Shown here piece by piece: positions 46,901 to 51,764 of a stretch of 51,764 nt of DNA (position 1 is the stretch's first letter; every line of letters begins with the position of its first letter). The notes under the pieces were generated by a model, which did not search any database, was not told the origin of the DNA, and saw only the letters and a list, made by a program, of their open reading frames with translations. The translations under genes were made by a program, and so were the position numbers. This stretch comes from Candidatus Poribacteria bacterium (GTDB taxonomy: Bacteria > Poribacteria > WGA-4E > WGA-3G): NCBI GenBank assembly GCA_022820835.1, contig JAJEET010000111.1, positions 1-51,764 of the forward strand. The letters are read 5' to 3'.

Positions 46901-47446
46901 GAAAATTTCAAAGAACATCTGAAAACGTTGACTGAGTTCTGCTTGCCACTGTTCTACAAGGCTGCCCGGACATACAATTAGACAACGTTTCAGGTCTCCG
47001 CGCATGAGAAGTTCTTTGAGATACAGCCCGGTCATAATCGTTTTTCCCGCTCCAGGATCGTCCGCGAGTAGATAGCGCAGGGGTTGACGCGGAAGCATGT
47101 CTTCGTAAACTGCGGTAATTTGGTGTGGTAACGGATCAACCTGCGAAGTGTGCACTGCAAGTCTCGGATCAAAGAGGTGTGCCAATCGGATACGATATGC
47201 CTCAGAAACAAGCCGAAACATCTCACCGTCTCCGTCAAAACTCCACGGGAGGCTTTTGGTGACAATTTCAAGGGAGGATTCGCTGTTCCGATAGAGGAGT
47301 TCGCTATCGAGTCTACCGTCGGCAGTTTTATAGGTAAGTTCGACGCTGGAGGCACCGAGCCACGTTGCGGCAACGACTGTTACATGTTGGTCGGGTAATA
47401 TACCTTTGATAATCGTTCCTGGTTTGAGTTCTTCTAATCGCACCAA
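43910..47446 (-). CDS. SNF2-type helicase with C-terminal DUF3883-like domain
   Basis: A 1178-aa superfamily 2 DNA translocase. It opens with LEELKPGTIIKGI. Walker A is ADDPGAGKT (128-136), the DEAH box lies in IIVCDEAHKMSA near 230 and LLLTATPHNGK follows. The helicase C domain has ATDAAGEGINLQRAHLMVNY and EQRFGRIHRIGQ. Coiled-coil segments lie around 420-490 and 1000-1040. The C-terminus has GYDIESKDPN...LLFIEVKGKS, a DUF3883 segment of restriction-endonuclease-like fold. Similar helicases include DISARM DrmD. The start is TTG at 47446 or GTG at 47443; AAAGGA lies upstream. An exact TTGACA at 47521-47526 (minus strand) is a possible -35, though the -10 is weak. It is the first gene of the array. 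Confidence 0.85.
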   Translation of the reverse strand: MVRLEELKPGTIIKGILPDQHVTVVAATWLGASSVELTYKTADGRLDSELLYRNSESSLEIVTKSLPWSFDGDGEMFRLVSEAYRIRLAHLFDPRLAVHTSQVDPLPHQITAVYEDMLPRQPLRYLLADDPGAGKTIMTGLYLKELLMRGDLKRCLIVCPGSLVEQWQAELSQRFQMFFEIFTREKFNTAPNGNLFQQENLLICRLDQLSRDRDDVYQAKLKATNWDIIVCDEAHKMSASASGNKISTTGRYRLGQLLGNLTRHFLLLTATPHNGKEADFQLFMALLDADRFAGRFRDGVHTVDTSDLMRRMVKENLLKFDGTRLFPERYAYTVNYELSELETRLYDEVTEYVREEMNRADRLDGQRGNRVGFALTILQRRLASSPAAIYRSIQRRRQRLEERLQEEKQNKADAQAKLDIQMDDNLPTDSEQADEFYDEATAEEIETTEEKVVARASAAQTIAELQAEIQTLQHLEKLAQQVRHSGTDRKWEELSKFLQRESDAHAANELFDAQGHRRKLIIFTEHQDTLHYLTERIQTVIGRAEAVVTIHGSMRREDRQKAQEMFTHDPKVEILLATDAAGEGINLQRAHLMVNYDLPWNPNRVEQRFGRIHRIGQMEVCHLWNLVASHTREGEVFEALLDKLAQQREALGGAVFDVLGKCFTNTSLRNLLIDAIREGDKPEVRARLTTVIESALDIDYLRNLIEKHSLIHGTMDTAQLGNIRDEMERAEARRLQPHFIASFFREAFKHLGGTLRERESKRYEIRNVPAIIRNRDVSIGSGEPILQRYERITFEKGEIRLQGKPIAAFVCPGHPLLDATLDLILERHRSLLKQGTVLVDPYEQNDDVRVLFYLEHAIQDGRVRNDGQRWTVSRQMQFVEINSDKNVSAPGYAPYLDYRPITADERSQIVSILEAQWLGDGLESEILAYAAEHLIPKHLEEVKNHKEGLVQKTMDAVKARLTKEIDYWDNRAYELKLQEESGKRMASLNAAQAQRNADELEERLDKRMGELELERRISPMSPVVIGGALVIPQSILGASDDETSASTEVSQADRERIDKLAIAAVMEAECKLGRKPEEKPHQNPGYDIESKDPNSNQLLFIEVKGKSVDATTVTVSKTQILTALNKPESFILAIVEVDGDIAKEPRYIREPFQKEPDFGVTSVNYNLNELLARAEPPS

Positions 47447-47464
47447 ATTGGTTTGTCCTTTCGT

Positions 47465-47739
47465 TTCTGTCTGCTTGACTGCAAAAGCGTGAACATGGCT
47501 AAAACAGTGCTGATCAGATGTGTCAAGATGATTTTCCGACGTTTATAGTGACCTCTAAAAATAATAAGACACATTTTGAAAGACGGACGAGGGGACCTCG
47601 CCCCTACGAACTATCTTTTGTTATAGGAAAAGTGTCTACTTAATTGTAGGTTTTACTATAAACTCAGTCTTAACAAAAGCACGCTCTCTAATTTTGCAAT
47701 GTTCCCATCACGCGCTTCAGATTCTCCGAATATATCTAT
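47465..47739 (-). pseudogene. Decayed copy of the small coiled-coil gene, split by a MITE
   Basis: Both sides of the MITE at 47546-47658 align by eye with the intact gene at 48351-48611. ACATGGCTAAAACAGT occurs in both (near 47492 and 48481). GACGTTTA at 47538-47545 and ACTCAG after the MITE match GACGTTTAGACTCAG near 48534, and the 5' part (CACGCGCTTCAGATTCTCC) matches as well. The ATG position has become ATA (47737-47739). The 3' third is missing: homology stops near 47465, next to the start of the helicase gene. It is therefore a broken duplicate, not a gene. Confidence 0.7.
47546..47658. mobile_element. 113-bp MITE with TA target duplication
   Basis: The left end TAGTGACCTCTAAAAATAAT and the reverse-complemented right end TAGTAAAACCTACAATTAAG form an imperfect terminal inverted repeat, about 19 of 27 positions matching and ending in GACAC. 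TA is present on both sides (47544-47545 and 47659-47660). The intact paralogue has the uninterrupted site. A small hairpin AGGGG-ACCTCG-CCCCT sits inside. The TA duplication and ends suggest mobilisation by an IS630/Tc1-mariner-type transposase, none of which is in the window. Confidence 0.7.
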
Positions 47740-47936
47740 CTGGATGTTTCCAGCTGCCAGTCCATTATCCCGCTGCGAGGGTAGGAGAGTGGCAAGCAGA
47801 CCGTGCGGTCCGCTTCGCAGTGCCACCCAAACTGGTTCAAATAATGTATCACATCATCGGAAAGAATGCAAGTGGCGTTTTGTTCTCCTGCAGGGTTATT
47901 TAGTTTTAAGTGCCCCGCAAGGTCTTAGGAAAAGGT

Positions 47937-48020
47937 GTATAACATGCCGCCCCTACGGGGCTTGATTCCTTTTTTTCCTAACGCTGCTATAAACATTGCG
48001 TCGCTAAGCGACTGAAGAGG
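47937..48020 (-). repeat. Two more hairpin repeats with ATGTTTATA tail
   Basis: On the minus strand: GCCCC-GTA-GGGGC, GGC, ATGTTATACA (around 47961-47937) and CTCTTCA, GTCGC-TTA-GCGAC, GCA, ATGTTTATAG (48018-47987). They share architecture with 30714-30800 but have different stem sequences. They lie in the 904-bp gene-free stretch 47447-48350, together with the pseudogene, the MITE and further hairpins. Confidence 0.65.
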
Positions 48021-48054
48021 TTTTTGAAGTCTTCAAGGTTTCCGCGTAGGATCC

Positions 48055-48076
48055 GGTTCGGTTGGGAAACCGAACC
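48055..48076. repeat. Hairpin GGTTCGGTT-GGGA-AACCGAACC
   Basis: A perfect 9-bp stem with a 4-nt loop, flanked by CGTAGGATCC and TACCGGGCC. Related text (ATTCCAACCGAACCGGAA) occurs near 30670, so it belongs to a dispersed palindrome family. Confidence 0.6.
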
Positions 48077-48290
48077 TACCGGGCCTGGGGGGTCCAAAAT
48101 TGGACTAAAAAACCGAGAGCTAAATAGTCTTGTGTTCTCCTATAGTTTTAATCAAGGATTAAATCTGAACTTTCACCTGACTGTATATTAAAGACCATTC
48201 TTTTAAGTCGTTTACGTGCATTAATGTCATAAAAAGGGAAAAAATCGGTAGGATTTACGCAAATTTAGCGAAAAAGTAATCACTAACGGT

Positions 48291-48324
48291 CGCGAGCACA
48301 GCTCGCTCCTACAGTAAGAGGTTG
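48291..48324. repeat. REP-like hairpin repeat, copy 2
   Basis: Same sequence as 43831-43864 except for one base (TAAGAGG in place of CAAGAGG). It lies just beyond the 3' end of the coiled-coil gene at 48351. Confidence 0.75.
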
Positions 48325-48350
48325 TTGAGGTTGAGGACGAAATTTCTGAG

Positions 48351-48611
48351 TCATTCCTTTAAGACATCGAGTTCGAGATGGAAACGTTTTTTGGTGGTGG
48401 TGAGCAGGTCTTCGATGGCTTTCTCTGTGCTTCCACTCTCTGCGATAAGGGTTTCCATCTGCTCGACTGCGGAAGATGGTACATGGCTAAAACAGTTCTT
48501 GGCGGATTTGTCGAGATGGTTCCCGACGTTTAGACTCAGCACTAACAGAAGTGCACGTTCCAATTTTTCGATGCGCTCGTCGCGCGCTTTGAGTTCTTCT
48601 AATAGATCCAT
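48351..48611 (-). CDS. Small coiled-coil protein of unknown function
   Basis: An 86-aa charged protein. The first 25 residues form a heptad-like helix (LLEELKARDERIEKLERAL). A central segment with NVGNHLDKSAKNCFSHVPSS and a helical tail with TEKAIEDLLTTTKKRFHLE follow. AGGA lies about 9 nt before the ATG. It is real enough to have a broken duplicate next door (47465-47739). No domain was recognised. An 8-bp near-palindrome centred on CCTACGTAGG (48641-48656) lies just upstream. Confidence 0.55.
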   Translation of the reverse strand: MDLLEELKARDERIEKLERALLLVLSLNVGNHLDKSAKNCFSHVPSSAVEQMETLIAESGSTEKAIEDLLTTTKKRFHLELDVLKE

Positions 48612-48799
48612 TTGGGTTTTCCTGTCTCCTGTCTGTTTGTCCGCCTACGTAGGTGGGATTGGGCGGATTTCTGATTGATATATCTCATCGTGCTATCCGC
48701 ACTGGATTTATTCGGAAAGTGTATCACAGATCGTCCCAAAAAGCAAGGTTCGGATGGCAAAATTGAGATTGTTAGAACTATCGAATTCTGATTTTTTGT

Positions 48800-48828
48800 T
48801 TGATTTCGCGTCTCCAATATGTTACACT
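48800..48828 (+). promoter_or_regulatory. Candidate sigma-70-type promoter
   Basis: TTGATT (48800-48805), a 17-nt spacer and TACACT (48823-48828), about 64 nt upstream of the GTG start of the dockerin-type protein. Both hexamers match 4 of 6 consensus positions. Predicted by eye. Confidence 0.35.
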
Positions 48829-48891
48829 TTTGAAAGTTTTAAATGCAAATAGAATGGTCTTTATCTGATTCATGAAAAGGAGAATGATTTA

Positions 48892-49716
48892 GTGTTTGTA
48901 AAAAAGGGTTGTGTTGTGCTGGCGTTGGTGATTTTGTTCCTCTATTCTTCAGTGGTTGCGACGGCAGAGACTGTAGAGTATTATCCGACGGATTTGGGGA
49001 ATATCTGGGTCCTGGAGACTGCGGATGGGACCGAACGGGTGACGTATACGCTTGAAGCCTCTGAGGAACGTATCGACGGTAAAGAGATCGCACGCTTCAC
49101 AAGAACGGCGGAAACGTTAGGTGCAGACGAAACTACGGGTGAGGTATACTTTGTGCATTTTGACGAGGAGGGTGTAAAACTGCATAAAGTTGTTGCGGAA
49201 CTCGGTACATTTCTCGGCACAGCGTCGGCTGTATTGTCGCCGCCGGGTCTGTTTGTCCCTGCATCGTTAGCACTTGGGGATTCATGGGAGTTTATGTTGG
49301 AAACAGAGGTTATACTCTCAGGTGCGATCTCAGTTTCGTATGTTTACGAAGTCGTCGCGGTAGAAGATGTCGTAACACCGGCGGCGACATTTGAGAACTG
49401 CCTTAAAATTCAGATTGATTCAGAAACCGTCTCTGCGTCGTCGATAGGTCGTACGACTTCCTACCAATGGCTGGCACCGAATGTCGGGATTGTTAGGGTT
49501 GAGACGAGTCAGGAAATCGTTTTTAATTTGATAAGTTCCAACTTGGTTCCAGATGTTTCCACTTATGATGTAACGGGCGATGGCGTTATCAATAGATTGG
49601 ACCTTGTCTTTGTCGCTGCTCGTTTTGGGGACGCGGATACGGATGCGGATGTGAATGCTGACGGTGTTGTTAATATTTTGGATTTGGTGCTTATCGCGCG
49701 GAATTTGAGCGATTAA
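48892..49716 (+). CDS. Secreted protein with C-terminal dockerin-like repeats
   Basis: A 274-aa exported protein. The start is a GTG preceded by AAGGAG at 9 nt. A signal peptide (VVLALVILFLYSSVVATA) is followed by a roughly 180-residue beta-rich domain of unknown function (YYPTDLGNIWVLETADGTER). The C-terminal 60 residues hold two EF-hand-like dockerin type I repeats, DVTGDGVINRLDLVFVAARFG and a second starting DVNADGVVNILDLVLIA. Dockerin-like tails are frequent on secreted proteins of Poribacteria and may bind calcium and a surface partner. No cohesin is in the window. Confidence 0.82.
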   Translation: MFVKKGCVVLALVILFLYSSVVATAETVEYYPTDLGNIWVLETADGTERVTYTLEASEERIDGKEIARFTRTAETLGADETTGEVYFVHFDEEGVKLHKVVAELGTFLGTASAVLSPPGLFVPASLALGDSWEFMLETEVILSGAISVSYVYEVVAVEDVVTPAATFENCLKIQIDSETVSASSIGRTTSYQWLAPNVGIVRVETSQEIVFNLISSNLVPDVSTYDVTGDGVINRLDLVFVAARFGDADTDADVNADGVVNILDLVLIARNLSD

Positions 49717-49857
49717 TTCTAATACCATTTAGTCCCGTAGGTTGGGTTGAACGGTGTTAAGAAAGGATATGTTGGTGCGCTAATACTCTCAAATCCAACT
49801 TGTTGTCCTATATATCCAAAAACGTAGTGAAACCCAACTTGAGACCCTCAGGTGCCC

Positions 49858-50120
49858 GGAAACCCCAAAATGCGTTGGGTTTCTCTTGGTTTTTTGCTTG
49901 GCGTGCGGTTTATGGTGCGGGTTGAGTTTTGTGTTCCTTTTCAGCGTTTTGGGAATATCCGTTCAACCCAACCTACAGGACTGGGAGCGTATCGGAAACC
50001 GCAAATGCGTTGGGTTTCTCTTGGTTTTTTCCTTGGCGTGCGGTTTATGGTGCGGGTTGAGTTTTGTGTTCCTTTTCAGCGTTTTGGGAGTATCCGTTCA
50101 ACCCAACCTACAGGACTGAT
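49858..50120. repeat. 135-bp tandem duplication with GTAGGTTGGGTT-type ends
   Basis: Two direct copies (49858-49992 and 49993-50120) differ by only a few bases and each ends AACCCAACCTACAGGACTG. The stretch 49717-50160 also contains CCCGTAGGTTGGGTTGAACG at 49734, an inverse of that end. Since 135 is a multiple of three, frames stay open through both copies and give artificial repeat ORFs. The GTAGGTTGGGTT motif is widespread in bacterial intergenic repeats. No gene is called here. Confidence 0.75.
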
Positions 50121-50160
50121 ACATTACGGAATTAAATTCTTAAACTTCATAAAGTTTGTG

Positions 50161-50994
50161 CTACAACTTGTCTTTCACACAGCGGAACCCGCGAAAGACG
50201 CTGGTATAGTTCTGTGGTCCCCAATCTCGATGTGAGACTTTCAGAAACAGTCCATTATCGCTCCAACAGCCACCGCGTAGTACCCGATCTTTCTTGTCCA
50301 CGTTTTTGAAATTATTGATAGTTGCTTGGCGAGTTCCTTTTGAAAATGGGTTTTCTCGCTGGGAGGTTGCATAGAAATCGGGATCATATTCATCGAGGCA
50401 CCACTCGGAGACGTTCCCTGCCATATCGTATAGACCGTACCCGTTGGATGGGTACTGTCCGACAGCGATGGGTGCGCTGAAATGCCGTGCGTAGTTTGCC
50501 TGGGTTGGGTTAATCGTATCGCCTTGTGGATATGGCTTCCCAGTGAGTCCTCCACGTGCGGCTTTCTCCCACTCTGCCTCTGTCGGTAGCCGTTTGCCTG
50601 CCCATTCTGCGTAAGCCATCGCTGCGTACCAACTCACATAAATGACTGGATGGTCAGCCTCACCTTCAGGATAGGTGTTCCCGTCCCAGAGTCGGAGATA
50701 TACGCCGTCATGATATTCCGGCGCAATGTTATCTTTCTGCCACTGTGGATTTGCATCGACGAAAACTTTGTATTGTGCGTTTGTTACTTCATAGATGTCC
50801 ATATAGAAAGCATCGAGATGAACGGTGTGCACTGGACGTTCATTGTTTTTCCCAGTGTGGCTCCCCATTTCAAATTCACCTGCAGGTATTAGCACCATAC
50901 CGTCAGGAATATCATCGGCAGAGGGAATATGTTGTGTGCCACAAACCCACAAAATGGTAAGGATTAGGAGGCACACGATTCCTTTTTTAGTCAT
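50161..50994 (-). CDS. FGE-sulfatase-domain protein, exported
   Basis: A 277-aa protein with a hydrophobic N-terminal signal (IVCLLILTILWVCG). The rest is an FGE-sulfatase (formylglycine-generating-enzyme-like) domain: GMVLIPAGEFEMGSHTGKNN, MDIYEVTNAQYKVFVDAN, VSWYAAMAYAEWAGKRLPTE, YDMAGNVSEWCLDEY and RGGCWSDNG, ending FRGFRCVKD. True FGE has a pair of active-site cysteines in the segment before GFRC; here that segment (SHRDWGPQNY) has none. It is therefore more likely one of the many C-type-lectin-fold relatives of unknown activity than a sulfatase activator. It may be a lipoprotein, but the lipobox (LWVC) is poor. Confidence 0.8.
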   Translation of the reverse strand: MTKKGIVCLLILTILWVCGTQHIPSADDIPDGMVLIPAGEFEMGSHTGKNNERPVHTVHLDAFYMDIYEVTNAQYKVFVDANPQWQKDNIAPEYHDGVYLRLWDGNTYPEGEADHPVIYVSWYAAMAYAEWAGKRLPTEAEWEKAARGGLTGKPYPQGDTINPTQANYARHFSAPIAVGQYPSNGYGLYDMAGNVSEWCLDEYDPDFYATSQRENPFSKGTRQATINNFKNVDKKDRVLRGGCWSDNGLFLKVSHRDWGPQNYTSVFRGFRCVKDKL

Positions 50995-51112
50995 TATGTA
51001 TAATCCAAGTTGCTCTCTTTATCCGTCTATCTAAAGAGCTGCTTTATACTTGTTGCGGTGACAAACAAAATGCTTTCTGTAAGGTTTCCAAAAAACACTT
51101 GAAGGCGTTGAA

Positions 51113-51139
51113 ATATCCGATGTAGACGACATCGGATAT
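51113..51139. repeat. Perfect 11-bp hairpin
   Basis: ATATCCGATGT (51113-51123), loop AGACG, ACATCGGATAT (51129-51139). It lies in the 414-bp AT-rich gap 50995-51408, where no gene was recognised. No T-run follows in either direction. Confidence 0.65.
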
Positions 51140-51408
51140 CCCATGTATTTACGAATCTTAAATCGGGTTGTAATAGGTCAATTTTGAATATTATCCAATT
51201 AAAAATATTAAATTTGTGTATGACTGAATACAATACGATATTTTACAACAGAAAGCAATTTATATCCATAAAAATCGCTAATTTCGCTTGAAAATACCTT
51301 TACAGGGTCTCTGGATGTGAGGCAGATAAGGAAAACAACACTTTCTATTTTAAGGTAGCAACTTGGGTTATGTATCTCTCCATTCGTGTCTATTGGTTTG
51401 TAGGTGGA

Positions 51409-51639
51409 CTAACGCTGTCTATTGACAAGATAGATTCCGATTGCCACCAATCCAGTGCCTGCCAACAGTTCAAAGGTCAGTGTATCACCTAAAAATAGAT
51501 GGCTAAACAGAACGCCTGATATCGGCATCAGGAAAGAGAAGACAACTAATTTGCTCGCCTTGTACTTTCTGAGTGTCCATGTTAACGCTAAAAAGCAGAA
51601 GCCTGTGATAATCCAGCCCTGATAGACAGGGTCATTCAA
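51409..51639 (-). pseudogene. C-terminal fragment of an EamA/DMT-family transporter
   Basis: A 76-aa frame covering only the last quarter of an EamA transporter: GWIITGFCFLALTWTLRKY, VVFSFLMPISGVLFSHLFLG and GLVAIGIYLVNRQR. Full-length members have about 290-300 residues and ten helices. The homology starts abruptly at 51639, where the sequence (minus strand) is AAAACCTACAATTGAATGAC. This resembles the right end of the MITE at 47658 (AAAACCTACAATTAAGTAGA). The gene was probably truncated by a rearrangement at such an element. Only a TTG is available as a start and there is no ribosome site. Confidence 0.65.
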
Positions 51640-51694
51640 TTGTAGGTTTTTTGTGTTTTATTTTTCTGAAGCGTTAATATTTTTAGATAAGCAA

Positions 51695-51720
51695 AAGTCG
51701 CGTGACTTTTCACGCGACTT
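51695..51720. repeat. 10-bp hairpin at the right window edge
   Basis: AAGTCGCGTG (51695-51704), loop ACTTTT, CACGCGACTT (51711-51720). On the minus strand it is followed by TTGC after a short T stretch, so it could be a weak terminator for a gene beyond the window, or a mobile-element end. The segment 51640-51764 holds no gene. Confidence 0.45.
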
Positions 51721-51764
51721 CTGTTATACTTCACCCTAAAATCCAACAAGTTTTTGAGGTGAAA

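Noticed and set aside
31101..47446. Complete BREX or DISARM system
   Set aside because: No PglZ, BrxL, BrxA/B, DUF1998 (DrmB) or PLD (DrmC) gene seen; only component classes are shared.
47694..47965. Plus-strand frames of 69 and 88 aa
   Set aside because: They read antisense through the decayed coiled-coil copy and hairpin repeats; no coding character.
49852..50235. 127-aa repeat protein
   Set aside because: An artefact of the 135-bp intergenic tandem duplication; it also runs into the FGE-domain gene on the other strand.
901..50994. Sulfatase and FGE-domain gene as a functional pair
   Set aside because: They are about 48 kb apart, and the FGE-like protein lacks the catalytic cysteines and is exported.
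51027..51233. 68-aa minus-strand frame
   Set aside because: AT-rich, Phe/Ile-rich composition, spans a perfect hairpin and has no recognisable feature.

Overview
The window reads like a chromosomal segment of an uncultured bacterium, most plausibly Candidatus Poribacteria or a close relative. This is an inference from gene style: a type I sulfatase, a secreted protein ending in a dockerin-like pair of EF-hand repeats, an FGE-sulfatase-domain protein, an XrtA/PEP-CTERM-type glycosyltransferase, large WD40 and TPR proteins, and many short palindromic intergenic repeats. No rRNA, tRNA or CRISPR array was seen.

Left part (1-13.8 kb): two closely related PD-(D/E)XK-like proteins flank a sulfatase and an orphan HicB-type antitoxin. 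Then come a GT2 glycosyltransferase, a RecQ helicase, a lone MacB/FtsX-type permease, a 14-repeat WD40 protein, LarC, a sigma-70 family factor with a long central insertion, and a divergent pentapeptide-repeat protein.

Middle (14.1-30.6 kb): a long minus-strand run. Read 5' to 3' it has a polytopic membrane protein, SecA, a Trm112-like zinc protein, then an envelope-polysaccharide set (GT4 glycosyltransferase, CapD/WbpM-type dehydratase, polyprenyl-phosphate sugar-phosphate transferase), SppA, a Clp1/Grc3-type polynucleotide kinase and an ABC exporter. To its right lie a DUF1573-like exported protein, a protein resembling DUF2280, and a coupled pair: a membrane coiled-coil protein overlapping a TPR protein by one base.

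Right part (31.1-47.4 kb): the most interesting segment, a minus-strand array that looks like a composite defence locus. In order of transcription it encodes an SNF2-type helicase with a C-terminal DUF3883-like EVKGK domain, a 1297-aa TPR/GreA-B-C-like/PIN protein, a DUF1156 DNA methylase, a small acidic protein, a DUF499 ATPase, a possible 54-aa protein, an ApeA-like HEPN protein with an intact RNxxxH motif, and an HhH-GPD-like (DNA glycosylase fold) protein. The DNA-handling genes (helicase, methylase, ATPase) are combined with two candidate RNases (PIN and HEPN). I know of no named system with this exact gene set. The five-gene methylase-to-glycosylase block lies between two identical 27-bp direct repeats, which suggests modular assembly.

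Upstream of this locus (47.4-48.6 kb) a decayed duplicate of a small coiled-coil gene carries a 113-bp TA-flanked MITE. The intact paralogue next door shows what the empty site looked like. The rest holds hairpin repeat families (one with covarying stems), a dockerin-type secreted protein, a 135-bp tandem duplication, an FGE-domain protein without the usual catalytic cysteine pair, and a truncated EamA transporter.
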